NCBI GenBank assembly: GCA_023411795.1
Contig: JAEYOK010000035.1
Coordinates: forward strand, 248,001 to 312,000
Source: Bacillota bacterium
GTDB lineage: Bacteria; Bacillota; Clostridia; DSM-8532
Length of the DNA: 64,000 nucleotides
Direction: 5' to 3'
Of this stretch, positions 55,076 to 63,358 are shown in pieces. How positions within the stretch are numbered: position 1 is the first letter of the stretch; every line of letters starts with the position of its first letter. Below the pieces are notes generated by a model. It did no database searches, had not been told where the DNA came from, and saw only the letters and a list, made by a program, of their open reading frames with translations. The translations under genes were made by a program, and so were the position numbers.

Positions 55076-55804
55076 TCAAATCAGCTTCTCTAAAATCTCA
55101 ATTAACTCATTCCAATCATGTATATGTAAATTTTCGCAATCAGGAGCTTTATTATTTTTATTCCATGGGTTTTCAATCAATAGATTATCATACCATATTG
55201 GAAACATACCTGCATTCGCTGAGCCCTCAATATCAGCCCGCGGATTATCCCCGCAAAACCATACTTTTGATGCGTCAATTCCGGCTTTCTTGAGCGCCAG
55301 GTCAAAAATATAACGATTGGGTTTTCTGAACATATAGTCACTAGTCGCAATTATAAATTCAAACCTATTGTTAGGTAATAAACGGTTTATTCTCTCGGTC
55401 AATGCTTCACCAGAAAAAGAAATATTGCTTATAACCGCACTTCTAATATTGCATGAGTTTATGTAATCTATAATCTTGTCAGCGTTTGGCATAATGTCCC
55501 CCGGTGAGGTGTTATACCAAAATATACGTTCTGCTTCAGGTAATGAAATCGATAACTCAATTCCAAGGTATTCATATAAAAATTTTTGAAATTGCCATTC
55601 ATGAAGTTCAAAACCTATATCCCTTACTACACTGATTTCTTTAAATATCTTTTGTGAAAAGTCATTTATTTCTTCAGCTGTATAATTATTTTTGTTAGTC
55701 TTTACATACTTCATCAGTGCTTCCTCACCGTGTAAAGTATTGAAGTCCGGCTCATAAAGCAGGGTATTACCATAATCAAAAATAATCATTTCAGGATAGA
55801 CCAT
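55076..55804 (-). CDS. HAD-superfamily hydrolase with atypical DYGNT motif
   Basis: A 242-residue HAD-fold protein. Motif I is MIIFDYGNTLL (about 6-16): the nucleophile Asp is kept, but the usual second Asp (DxDGT) is Gly. Motif II is VISNIS, motif III the Lys in FRKPNRYIF, and motif IV WFCGDNPRADIEGSANAG. Without the acid/base Asp it may be a slow phosphatase or have a changed reaction; several natural HAD groups share DYGxT. It is followed by the membrane-protein gene with overlapping signals. Confidence 0.82.
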   Translation of the reverse strand: MVYPEMIIFDYGNTLLYEPDFNTLHGEEALMKYVKTNKNNYTAEEINDFSQKIFKEISVVRDIGFELHEWQFQKFLYEYLGIELSISLPEAERIFWYNTSPGDIMPNADKIIDYINSCNIRSAVISNISFSGEALTERINRLLPNNRFEFIIATSDYMFRKPNRYIFDLALKKAGIDASKVWFCGDNPRADIEGSANAGMFPIWYDNLLIENPWNKNNKAPDCENLHIHDWNELIEILEKLI

Positions 55805-55926
55805 ATTTCCAACCCCTCGCTTAACATTTTATTATCTGCCGATGCAAATCTGGCGTTCATATACTGCAACAAGTAAAGTAGTAGTAACAGGTTATTGCAT
55901 TTCTTTTCAATATACCCACTCCAATA

Positions 55927-56577
55927 TTACAGTATAATATTTTTTATATCCGAAACAGACTGAACAATAAAATCTGCTCCGGCCTCTTCATGCTCTTTCT
56001 TATCGCCATATCCATATAGAACACCAATTGATTTTATACCTAGCTTTTTTGCTCCCAGTATATCATGCTCTCTGTCACCAACCATTACTACCTTTGAAAA
56101 ATCGGTTATATTGCAGCTTGCAAGAGCGTATTTTATTACCTCGTCCTTTTTTACCCTTGATCCATCTAGATTGCTACCGGCTATAAATGAGAAGTATTTG
56201 CTAATGTTAAAGTGCTCCAGAATTTGCTCTGCAAATACCTGAGGTTTTGAAGTAGCAACGACAAGAATTTTTCCATTTTCATTTAGTGTTTTTAACAGAT
56301 CGTCAATTCCATCATAGACAATGTTTTCAAATAGGCCTTTAACGCTGAAATACTCACGATAATACTCTACTGCTTTTTTTGCCTCTTCTTCTGAAAAACC
56401 GTAATATTTTATGAAAGATTCAGTTAATGGTGGACCAATAAATTTATATAACTCGCTTCTGTCATTTACAGAGATGTTATACTTTTTAAGGGCATGGATT
56501 ATTGAATTTGTTATGCCAATAGCAGGATCAGTCAGTGTTCCGTCTAAATCAAATAAAATATAGTGAAATTTACTCAT
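55927..56577 (-). CDS. HAD-superfamily phosphatase (phosphoglycolate phosphatase-like)
   Basis: A 216-residue HAD subfamily I hydrolase with all motifs. I: ILFDLDGTLTDPAIGI (7-22). II: VVATSKP (about 113). III: the Lys in GSRVKKDEVIKYAL. IV: MVGDREHDILGAKKLGI (about 168). The helical cap (about 20-85) is of the C1 type seen in phosphoglycolate and nucleotide phosphatases. The exact substrate is unknown. It is a single gene, 102 bases from the GNAT gene. Confidence 0.87.
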   Translation of the reverse strand: MSKFHYILFDLDGTLTDPAIGITNSIIHALKKYNISVNDRSELYKFIGPPLTESFIKYYGFSEEEAKKAVEYYREYFSVKGLFENIVYDGIDDLLKTLNENGKILVVATSKPQVFAEQILEHFNISKYFSFIAGSNLDGSRVKKDEVIKYALASCNITDFSKVVMVGDREHDILGAKKLGIKSIGVLYGYGDKKEHEEAGADFIVQSVSDIKNIIL

Positions 56578-56679
56578 TTTTCTCCCATTTCTTCATATTC
56601 GTATTTATTATTTATCATCCCTTATATAATAACACTATTATGTAACAGATAACTCACGAAATATTGATTTTCTTTACCC

Positions 56680-57444
56680 TTAACCTTTTGGAATCGTGAT
56701 TTTATATGTAGGATACTCTTTATCAAAATGATAACCAAGTTTTTCTGCCAGAGCAACAGACGCCTTGTTTGCTGCATCCCAGCTAGGATAAAGGTTTCTG
56801 TCCAAACATTCCAATACTAGCTTCGACGCACAAGCCAAAGCCAGCCCTCTTCTCCGGTATTCTTGCTTTGTATCTATTTCAATTTCTATACCACCGTCAT
56901 AAACAGTATATGAAGAAGCACCGCTGACAACGCATCCATTACAAAGTGCAACAAATCCTAAACCATGCTCCTGATAATCCTTATAAGTCGTAAACTGAGA
57001 GCATAAATCACTGGACCATTCATCCTGATTCACCTGGTTAAATATTTCTTCATCAATTTCCTTTATTGTGAACTCAGAAGAAATGTTATTAATATATTTT
57101 TGCAGTTTTTCTCTATCAAATATACCAGGCTCCTTTTTAATTGAGTAGCGCATAAATCTGTTGAAATTATCTTTATGTTCCTGTTCAATCAAATTACACC
57201 ATGCTTCATTAGGAGGTATCATATATATACATTCCGATTGTGTGTTTTTTACCAGTTCAGCATTTGGTTCGCCTGAAAAGAAGCAGAAGTCGGCTGTTAT
57301 TATCTGAGCTGATTTGGGATTGTCGATATCATCTGTCCAAGCGTTTCCCATATAGCCCTGTAAACATGAGAAAATAAGAGTATCGCTATAACCACTGAAA
57401 AGTGGGGCTATCCTGTTCATTTCTTCTTTTTTCAAGTGATACAT
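56680..57444 (-). CDS. GNAT acetyltransferase (PF12746-like)
   Basis: A 254-residue acetyltransferase with a large N-terminal extension (about 1-130) followed by a GNAT fold. The acetyl-CoA loop is QEYRRRGLALACASKLVLECL (about 203). The end motif ANKASVALAEKLGYHF (about 228) is standard. The extension with MYHLKKEEMNRIAPLF and an aromatic, acidic middle matches the GNAT acetyltransferase group that includes ZmaR-like antibiotic-modifying enzymes; the target here is unknown. Its GGAGGAAG ribosome site is strong. The PPase-like gene ends downstream of a close gap on the upstream side (16 bases). Confidence 0.8.
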   Translation of the reverse strand: MYHLKKEEMNRIAPLFSGYSDTLIFSCLQGYMGNAWTDDIDNPKSAQIITADFCFFSGEPNAELVKNTQSECIYMIPPNEAWCNLIEQEHKDNFNRFMRYSIKKEPGIFDREKLQKYINNISSEFTIKEIDEEIFNQVNQDEWSSDLCSQFTTYKDYQEHGLGFVALCNGCVVSGASSYTVYDGGIEIEIDTKQEYRRRGLALACASKLVLECLDRNLYPSWDAANKASVALAEKLGYHFDKEYPTYKITIPKG

Positions 57445-57460
57445 TTATGTCTTCCTCCAA

Positions 57461-57892
57461 TCAAAGCTTAAAAGCTCTTATTATTTCTTTTGCCTGAGTA
57501 AATCCAAACCATTCTTCTCCATCAAATTTCCCTGGATATAATTTGAGCAATAGCTTTTTTTCTTCGTCTGGTAATTGTGAGTAATCATTTTCTTCACGTT
57601 CCGGCAAAACAGCCAGCAGTTTGTTATCACCATCATTTCTAATAAATACACCTACAATTTTTACACTAACTATCTCACCCAACATATATTTCTTGTCAGA
57701 TATCAGAAGAATATCCAGATGCCTATCCGGTGGAGCCCCAAAGCCCACTAACCATCCATAAGGATAATGAACATTCCTTACATAAAAAAGGGAATCCATT
57801 TTAGTCTCTATGAAACGATTTTCGCTCTGCAGATATTTCATTCGTTTAGGATACTCAATTGTTTGCTCTACAACCATATCATATAGATTCAT
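57461..57892 (-). CDS. Divergent inorganic pyrophosphatase-like protein
   Basis: A 143-residue protein whose middle resembles the core of soluble family I pyrophosphatases. VHYPYGWLVGFGAPPDRHLDILLIS parallels the YNYGFIP and DGDPLDVL blocks, and KIVGVFIRNDGDNKLLAVLPE parallels the late Asp-Lys block. Several metal-binding Asp positions differ (DRHLD instead of DGDPLD), so catalysis is doubtful. It sits between a methyltransferase and a GNAT gene with gaps of 14 and 16 bases, which suggests one transcript. Assignment is by pattern only. Confidence 0.5.
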   Translation of the reverse strand: MNLYDMVVEQTIEYPKRMKYLQSENRFIETKMDSLFYVRNVHYPYGWLVGFGAPPDRHLDILLISDKKYMLGEIVSVKIVGVFIRNDGDNKLLAVLPEREENDYSQLPDEEKKLLLKLYPGKFDGEEWFGFTQAKEIIRAFKL

Positions 57893-57906
57893 TTAGACTC
57901 TCCAGT

Positions 57907-58713
57907 TTATTTTTTTACTACTATGTGTAAATGCTCTGTTGCATCTCTGTACTGCGGAAGTTCACAATATTCAGAGGCTTTTTGCAAATAGTTTTCATAA
58001 GCTTCCGGCATTTCTTTCTTAAGATTATTCATTTGCATATTAAGCCCCGATAAATAACTTTCAGCACCGGCATAACTGATTATATTAAAGCCTGCATCAC
58101 GAACCTCCTCCAAAGCTTGAACAGGTGTTGTGAAAAAAGTGGCTGTAAAGCTTTCTTCCTTTGAAAACTTCAGGTCCCCATTTATGTACCTATCAAAATG
58201 TTCAATATCTACAAAGGATTCGGGGAACTCACTAAGACTGGCTTTTAAAACTCCCCACGTGTTAATATACGATATTATGGCTACTCCGTCCTTTTTAAGA
58301 ATCCTATATGAATCTACTAATACCTTTAACCTCTCCTCTTTTTTATGGAGGTGGTACATGGGACCCATGATTAATATTCCATCATAAAGGTTATCGCCAA
58401 ACTCATCTAACTCTGAAGCAGATTTGTGGTAATAATTATCCGCTTTTAAACCTGTTTCTTCAATATTTTTGCGAGCGAAATTTAACTCATTTAGTGAAAT
58501 ATCAAGTAATGAAACAGAGTATCCCATCTTTAAAAGACTTAATGAATACCTCCCCGGACCTGACCCTATATCAAGAATCGACCCTTTACCGGAAAAGTAC
58601 TTACGTATTAAGTGCATAGTACTATTGAACTCAATTATAGAATAAGGATTATTCAATCTATTCCATTCATACTCTACTGAGCTATCATAATAGTCTCTTA
58701 TTTCATTAATCAT
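57907..58713 (-). CDS. Class I SAM-dependent methyltransferase
   Basis: A 268-residue Rossmann-like methyltransferase. Motif I is ILDIGSGPGRYSLSLLKMG (about 46-64), the acidic loop is VSLLDIS, and motif IV is LYDGILIMGPMYHL (about 111). It resembles UbiE/COQ5-type and small-molecule methyltransferases; the substrate is unknown. Downstream genes (PPase-like, GNAT) are close enough for an operon. The start has a GTGAGG ribosome site. Confidence 0.83.
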   Translation of the reverse strand: MINEIRDYYDSSVEYEWNRLNNPYSIIEFNSTMHLIRKYFSGKGSILDIGSGPGRYSLSLLKMGYSVSLLDISLNELNFARKNIEETGLKADNYYHKSASELDEFGDNLYDGILIMGPMYHLHKKEERLKVLVDSYRILKKDGVAIISYINTWGVLKASLSEFPESFVDIEHFDRYINGDLKFSKEESFTATFFTTPVQALEEVRDAGFNIISYAGAESYLSGLNMQMNNLKKEMPEAYENYLQKASEYCELPQYRDATEHLHIVVKK

Positions 58714-58761
58714 AATTTCCTCACTATTATCTATTTTTTTTAAATCATTATGTCAGCTTAA

Positions 58762-59241
58762 TTATTGTCCTATTTCAATTAAAGCTTTATGTAGTCTTTC
58801 ACCACCATAATTCTTATATAGTTCAGGCTTCCAATAATATCGCTCCAAAATGTCCGCATCCTTTATAATTTCCTCATAAGGGCTCCCAATTTCCAATTTA
58901 TACATATGATTTCTTATGGCATTACATATAATCTCAATTTCATCTACCGAGAACTTTTCACTATCTTTCAATAATTTAAAGGCCTCTTCTGCCCCTATTT
59001 TCCCATGTGAGTCATCCAATAAATTATATAAAATTCTCCCTAAATCGTGTAAATGTCCTATTATTGCAGCAAGTTCTATATTTAACCCACGCTTACATGC
59101 TAATATCTGGCATAACATAGATACACCGTACGAATGTGTTAATTCATTTCTTTTTATAGAAATTATATCTTTATTAGGACTGACTGTTATTTTATCAATT
59201 AAAGAATCAACGTAATTTCTTATGTATTCTAATCTTTCCAT
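58762..59241 (-). CDS. HD-domain phosphohydrolase
   Basis: A 159-residue HD-superfamily protein. The metal ligands are seen as His in THSYGVSML (about 45), HD in IGHLHDLGRILY (about 70), and Asp in IIKDADILERYYW (about 135). The small size resembles HDIG-type or YfbR-like hydrolases. The substrate (nucleotide, alarmone or other) is unknown. I start at 59241, six bases after GGAG; upstream in-frame ATG and TTG codons have no spacing to a ribosome site. Confidence 0.8.
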   Translation of the reverse strand: MERLEYIRNYVDSLIDKITVSPNKDIISIKRNELTHSYGVSMLCQILACKRGLNIELAAIIGHLHDLGRILYNLLDDSHGKIGAEEAFKLLKDSEKFSVDEIEIICNAIRNHMYKLEIGSPYEEIIKDADILERYYWKPELYKNYGGERLHKALIEIGQ

Positions 59242-59306
59242 CATATTCTCCATTGTGAAACTCAAAATATAAGTTTTGCATATTTAAATCATCTCACTGA
59301 TATAAT

Positions 59307-59843
59307 TCAATTTACAAAATACGTGCCCCTATTAGTTATAATAATTTTATTTTTATTATCTTTTGAGATTTCTTCATATCTTTTTTCTTTTATCAACTGG
59401 CCTATTTGCTGACATTCGTCAAGTGTTCTTACGAATCTTCCGCCATTTTTTACAACTTCTCTTCCGCCTCCGAACCAAAATCGTGGATTTAAATATGATT
59501 TTATCTCACCAAATAATTCATTTTTTTTAAAGTCATCTACATAATATAAGACGCCATTTCGATAATCTTTAATAAATCCACGCTTATTATCCCTTATGCT
59601 TACTCCTAATCCATTGTTTTCTACAATAACCCTACCAATATCTTCTCCGTAAAAAAAGTGTATGTACGTTGAGTCATCCACTTTTTCTTCAAAAATTGAT
59701 ATAGGCTCAAGAGTTTCGTATACTAAGAGTAAATCATTACTTTCCACATTAATACTCCTGTTCAATAAATAAAATCCCATGCTTAATGCGAAAAGAAGTA
59801 TTATAATACTTGTTATTATCATTATTTTTCTTGACCGTTTCAT
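59307..59843 (-). CDS. Hypothetical single-pass membrane protein
   Basis: A 178-residue protein with a basic N-terminus (MKRSRK) and one transmembrane helix (about 7-29). An extracellular domain follows. It lacks a lipobox, so it is probably anchored. The domain contains ESNDLLLVYETLEPISIFEEKVDDSTYIHFFYGED and ends RGTYFVN. I recognise no family. The ATG at 59843 follows AAAAGGAG; the longer frame is unlikely. It is a single gene in the accessory region. Confidence 0.62.
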   Translation of the reverse strand: MKRSRKIMIITSIIILLFALSMGFYLLNRSINVESNDLLLVYETLEPISIFEEKVDDSTYIHFFYGEDIGRVIVENNGLGVSIRDNKRGFIKDYRNGVLYYVDDFKKNELFGEIKSYLNPRFWFGGGREVVKNGGRFVRTLDECQQIGQLIKEKRYEEISKDNKNKIIITNRGTYFVN

Positions 59844-59939
59844 TTTGATTCTCCTTTTTATGTATTGATTATAAATCAGTTGCATCTATTTTCATTCAAC
59901 TGCAATTTATTCTAACTACTACATAAAATGCGTCAAATC

Positions 59940-60398
59940 CTAAAGTTTTTTAAGAAGTTTAACGTATTCACCACCTTCATCTTCTCCACGAAAGATGATA
60001 TCAGTGAAACCTTTTTTCTCATATAAATGCCACGCAACCATATTATCTATATCGACACCAAGGGACATCTCTTTGTATCCTAATTTTTGGGCGTAGTCAA
60101 CTACATAATCAATGAGGAACCCACCAATTCCACGATTTCGGAATTCCTTTTTAACAATCATACGTGATAGATATATACGTTGTTGGGGTATTGTATAATC
60201 AGGATCACCTCTATCGAATAGCAAGGATACCTCACCAACAAACTCCCCATTCTCTACGTATACAAAAGTAATTCTATTGCCACTTATTAATTGATTGTAC
60301 CATAATTTTGTCTTATCAGGATATTTCTTCATATCCCAAATACTATTACATTTTTCATAATCCAATGGGTTAAGCTTAATAATATTACTAAAGCTCAT
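59940..60398 (-). CDS. GNAT N-acetyltransferase
   Basis: A 152-residue GNAT-fold acetyltransferase. Motif A is IYLSRMIVKKEFRNRGIGGFLIDYVVDYAQKLGY (about 75-108), and motif B is NMVAWHLYEKKGF. The N-terminus (SNIIKLNPLDYEKCNSIWDMKKYPDK) is typical of small-molecule or peptide acetyltransferases. The acceptor is unknown. The ATG at 60398 follows AGGAGATA; the extra 16 codons upstream carry no signal. A Nudix fragment lies upstream. Confidence 0.83.
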   Translation of the reverse strand: MSFSNIIKLNPLDYEKCNSIWDMKKYPDKTKLWYNQLISGNRITFVYVENGEFVGEVSLLFDRGDPDYTIPQQRIYLSRMIVKKEFRNRGIGGFLIDYVVDYAQKLGYKEMSLGVDIDNMVAWHLYEKKGFTDIIFRGEDEGGEYVKLLKKL

Positions 60399-60474
60399 AT
60401 TGGTATCTCCTAACCAAAATATAACCTCTTCAAAGAATCTATTCATTCTTGATTTCTTTTAAGTGTCTATCCAG

Positions 60475-60570
60475 TTATTTTACGTTCTCCAGCAAAAGCA
60501 TAACTTGATCACCATTAGGATATTTGTAATAAAGCTCTTCACCTGAAAATACATCAAATAGTTTTGGCCT
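60475..60570 (-). pseudogene. C-terminal fragment of a Nudix hydrolase-like gene
   Basis: Between a stop at 60571-60573 and the TAA at 60475 the minus strand encodes 31 residues. They read about RPKLFDVFSGEELYYKYPNGD, then QVMLLLENVK. The FSG-x-E-x-YYKYPNGD pattern is the strand before the Nudix box in many small Nudix proteins, but the box itself is not present. No start codon exists. I read it as a decayed remnant. Confidence 0.55.
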
Positions 60571-60578
60571 CTATCACA

Positions 60579-61364
60579 TTAATTAGCCTCATATATCTCA
60601 AACCATGCTTCATGCAACACATTGAATCTTTCCGGTGCAATTTCTCTTAATAATTTATCATGCTGACGGTCAAACTCTTCAACTTGGGTTGATGTTAATG
60701 ATGCTCCAATGCCACGACAAGCCCTTATCCTACCGCGCCATGATTCTCTTGTGAAGGGAATATTGAGTCTAAACTTATGATATGTATTTAAACTGAACTT
60801 ACTATCTAAGTAATCAGGTATACTAAACATATTCCCTTTGAACCCAAAACCTTTCCAGTCGGGATTAAACTTTAAAACAAGATCCTCTGTTTTTGCAGCG
60901 ATCTCATCTTCATATGGTAGCCAATTCATATATAACAAAGCAAGCTTACCCTGTGGTTTTAAAATGCGAATGGCTTCAGGAATTATTTTAGATTTATCAA
61001 AATACCACCAACACTGACATGCGGTTATAACATCAAAACTATTATCAGGAAGACCAGTATCCTCAGCCGGGCATACTTTCCATTCTATATCCAAACCTTT
61101 TTCTTTTGAAAGCGCAAATGCGGCATTGATTTGCTCTCTACTAATATCAGTACCAACAAACGTAGCTCCAAATTTAGATAATGTTCTGGGTATGACACCT
61201 GTTCCTGTTCCTAAATCTAAAATTCTTTGCCCTACAACACCAATACCTAGAGTATGTAATTTATCGTAGAATTCGTTAGGATATATATCCCTGTATTTTG
61301 AATAATCTCCCGATGTTTTCCCCCAATCAATTTCTTTTCCATTATCAACAATAGGTTTACTCAT
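60579..61364 (-). CDS. Class I SAM-dependent methyltransferase (UbiE/COQ5-like)
   Basis: A 261-residue methyltransferase. Motif I is RILDLGTGTGVIPRTLSKFG (about 45-64). FVGTDISREQINAA is the acidic loop, and FDVITACQCWWYFDKSKIIPEAIRILKPQGKLALLYMNW covers motifs II-III. The segment from about residue 170 (PDYLDSKFSLNTYHKFRLNIPFTRESWRGRIRACRGIGA) is typical of a group of putative small-molecule methyltransferases in Firmicutes. Its ribosome site AGGAGG is perfect. It is a single-gene unit. Confidence 0.85.
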   Translation of the reverse strand: MSKPIVDNGKEIDWGKTSGDYSKYRDIYPNEFYDKLHTLGIGVVGQRILDLGTGTGVIPRTLSKFGATFVGTDISREQINAAFALSKEKGLDIEWKVCPAEDTGLPDNSFDVITACQCWWYFDKSKIIPEAIRILKPQGKLALLYMNWLPYEDEIAAKTEDLVLKFNPDWKGFGFKGNMFSIPDYLDSKFSLNTYHKFRLNIPFTRESWRGRIRACRGIGASLTSTQVEEFDRQHDKLLREIAPERFNVLHEAWFEIYEAN

Positions 61365-61418
61365 AAAAAACCTCCTGATTTTATTATGGTTTAGCTTTAA
61401 TCTTGGACATTATAAGAT

Positions 61419-61862
61419 TTACTTCACTAAACCACCATGAAACATGCATTCATAAATTACTTGATTGCCTTTAAAGATTTTTTCAAGCCCGCTAAACCAC
61501 TCAAAATCTCCATCAACCGTACATTTATATATGTAATCTCCCTTTTTGTACTCCTCCGGCCCACGAAAAGGTTTATCCGCCATTACATTGGCTAATGCTT
61601 CTTTTAAGAAGTCTCCATCGAACCCTATTCCAATCACACGTCCACAATAGTTCATTACCCAAATCGGTTTTTCATTCTGCCATAAGGCTTCTTCACCTGC
61701 AAATTTTTCTCCACCCAAATATGTATCAATATATAGCAAACCATTCTCCGCATATTTTAGATCATGGGAATCTGGTCGCCAGGGTTTCATCTCAGGACCC
61801 TTGCCTGCATATGTCGCTTTTTTAGCCTTTAGCAAAAACTCAATAATTTCATTATGGTTCAT
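61419..61862 (-). CDS. DUF5680 domain protein
   Basis: A 147-residue cytoplasmic protein of the DUF5680 type. It begins MNHNEIIEFLLKAKKATYAGKGPEMKPWRPDSHDLKY. The middle IDTYLGGEKFAGEEALWQNEKPIWVMNYCGRVIG and the late FRGPEEYKKGDYIYKC are characteristic. The function is unknown, but homologues often accompany transcription factors or occur alone. The ATG at 61862 follows GGAGGT. The frame extends upstream for 52 codons with no ribosome site; I treat that as untranslated. Confidence 0.8.
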   Translation of the reverse strand: MNHNEIIEFLLKAKKATYAGKGPEMKPWRPDSHDLKYAENGLLYIDTYLGGEKFAGEEALWQNEKPIWVMNYCGRVIGIGFDGDFLKEALANVMADKPFRGPEEYKKGDYIYKCTVDGDFEWFSGLEKIFKGNQVIYECMFHGGLVK

Positions 61863-61935
61863 TTGTATACCTCCATTTAACAGCTCTTTAATAATTAAAT
61901 CAATAAAGCCCTCTAAATGAGCATAATTATTAAAT

Positions 61936-62049
61936 TTATGTAAACAAAACTGGTTTTTGAAAATCTGCTTGCTTAATCCCTTTTTCAGTAAGCTCAAGTA
62001 ATTCATGATTTTTATCATTATCCTGCAATTGATAGCTAGACCTTACTAT
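61936..62049 (-). pseudogene. Possible fragment of a histidine-phosphatase-like gene
   Basis: After the DUF1599 stop the same frame stays open for about 37 codons, reading IVRSSYQLQDNDKNHELLEL, then TEKGIKQADFQKP. The VR-x-S and ELTEKGIKQA pattern is reminiscent of the N-terminus of phosphoglycerate-mutase-like histidine phosphatases (RHS...LTEKG). The catalytic His is not present. The evidence is weak. Confidence 0.25.
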
Positions 62050-62052
62050 ACT

Positions 62053-62331
62053 TTATTTTTCTTTGTTTTTGTTTTCAATTTCAATAATGGTCATGATAGA
62101 ATAATTGGCTAAATCCAATAGAGTGTCTATTATACTCTCGTCTTTTACTTCAGCATCTTGTTTGATTAATTGTTTATATCTTCGCAACTTATCTTCCAAT
62201 CTAATTGCAGGCATTGTAAGTCCATATTCTTGAAATCCTTCACTAAAACTGTCACCATAATCTTTGTTTTTTGCGGAATATATCTTATTTAATCTTTCAC
62301 ATATCTCTCTATGATGGTCAATTTTTGTCAT
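62053..62331 (-). CDS. DUF1599 (nucleotide-modification-associated) protein
   Basis: A 92-residue all-helical protein of the DUF1599 family (nucleotide modification associated domain 1). The key block is SAKNKDYGDSFSEGFQEYG (about 19-37), RLEDKLRRYKQL (about 44-55) and VKDESIIDTLLDLANYSIM (about 62-80). Homologues occur in phages and in chromosomes and are predicted to handle modified nucleotides. It is alone here and no other phage gene is near. A GGAGCAC ribosome site precedes it. Confidence 0.85.
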   Translation of the reverse strand: MTKIDHHREICERLNKIYSAKNKDYGDSFSEGFQEYGLTMPAIRLEDKLRRYKQLIKQDAEVKDESIIDTLLDLANYSIMTIIEIENKNKEK

Positions 62332-62405
62332 ATAAAGTGCTCCTTTTTTATTTTATTTATTTTTATCCGTCTCCCATAGTGAAGCCTATTTTTAAGCGGT
62401 ATATG

Positions 62406-62498
62406 TCATTCAGGGTCAGAGACATAATCTTTATAAAACGAATGACACTTTTCTAGTGTGTATGGCGTCAAACATATCTTCTCACCCTGTAATTTCAT
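62406..62498 (-). pseudogene. N-terminal fragment of a GNAT acetyltransferase gene
   Basis: An ATG at 62498 after TAGGGG opens a 30-codon frame ending in TGA at 62406. It reads MKLQGEKICLTPYTLEKCHS followed by FYKDYVSDPE. This matches the first strand and helix of many GNAT proteins (K-G-x-x-I-x-L-x-P...F-Y-x-D-Y-x-x-D-P). The acetyl-CoA motif is gone. It is a truncated remnant. The rest of 62332-62646 holds nothing else I can support. Confidence 0.55.
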
Positions 62499-62646
62499 CT
62501 TAACCCCTAGCCCCTATTCTTTGTAAACATTTTCCTTTATTTTACATTATAAGCTTTGAAATAATAATATGCAAACAAAAAATTAGAGCTATTGCGTAAC
62601 CAAAGCTCCTAGGCCATACTGATTTTATAAGGAACATATCAACAAT

Positions 62647-63066
62647 TTATAATATAAATATTCCAAGAAGCACTGACATTGTTAGCACAAATACTGACAT
62701 AATAATGTGATATAAATCTGGAATCAACTTAATTGATGAGGGTTTAACCAAATATATACATGATGAGAAGCATTCGTTATAGCCTTTCAGTTTCTTCTCC
62801 GTTGCACCAAAAATAGTATATCTCCAATGAAACATAAACATATACACTGTTAATAATAAATAATATCCCCAAAGCAGCCATACCCCGATTTTTTCATTGA
62901 AAGAAAACAATAGTAAACAGATAAGAGATATAACAAAGCTTATAAATTCAGCGCTTTTAAAGCCCATACCTTCAACAAAATACTTTTTTCCAAACTTATA
63001 TCCGCATGTACACCCAAAGTAAAAAACTTCAAATAAGATTGCAAAAGCAATAATTGTAACTCTCAT
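62647..63066 (-). CDS. Hypothetical four-helix membrane protein
   Basis: A 139-residue hydrophobic protein I do not recognise. Helices are predicted at about 3-21, 40-55, 62-80 and 115-138. A cysteine pair CTCG lies at the end of helix 1, and a soluble loop FGATEKKLKGYNECFSSCIYLVKPSS between helices 3 and 4 contains two more cysteines. The ribosome site before ATG is weak (TTGGTG). It is a single gene in the accessory region. Confidence 0.55.
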   Translation of the reverse strand: MRVTIIAFAILFEVFYFGCTCGYKFGKKYFVEGMGFKSAEFISFVISLICLLLFSFNEKIGVWLLWGYYLLLTVYMFMFHWRYTIFGATEKKLKGYNECFSSCIYLVKPSSIKLIPDLYHIIMSVFVLTMSVLLGIFIL

Positions 63067-63196
63067 ACATTCACCAAGACTTTCATAATTTCAAACTCAT
63101 ATTTTAGATTATAACATGAAGCAGAAAGGATTACTAATTTTATCAGTACCGCATAGCTTGGTAGCCATCCTGTACATTGATTTTGCGTGAATACGG

Positions 63197-63358
63197 TTAT
63201 GCCATACCGACGCTGTCAGTATACACTATATTTTCTAGATAAATTGGTTGCAGCTCTAATGCTTCGAATGCTTTTGCTCTGCAGCTAAAAATATCTGACT
63301 CATTATCAGTTAAACTAAAACCTACAAACTCCTCATATTCTAATGATAATTTCCTGGG
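63197..63358 (-). pseudogene. In-frame 53-codon tail beyond the APH stop, no start codon
   Basis: Directly after the TAA of the phosphotransferase gene, the same frame continues open for 53 codons to a TAA at 63197. It reads about PRKLSLEYEEFVGFSLTDNE, then SDIFSCRAKAFEALELQP and IYLENIVYTDSVGMA. The composition is protein-like. It could be the end of a lost gene or a stop-interrupted extension. I cannot name the family. Confidence 0.4.

Noticed and set aside
61863..62018. 52-codon N-terminal extension of the DUF5680 protein
   Set aside because: GGAGGT directly precedes the ATG at 61862, and the extension has no ribosome site and no similarity to the family.
62053..62331. Prophage remnant signalled by DUF1599
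   Set aside because: No integrase, structural or lysis gene lies nearby; DUF1599 also occurs in chromosomes.
62404..62447. Inverted repeat TGTCATTC/GAATGACA
   Set aside because: The arms lie in the decayed GNAT frame, are far apart, and have no T-run; better explained as chance within a gene remnant.
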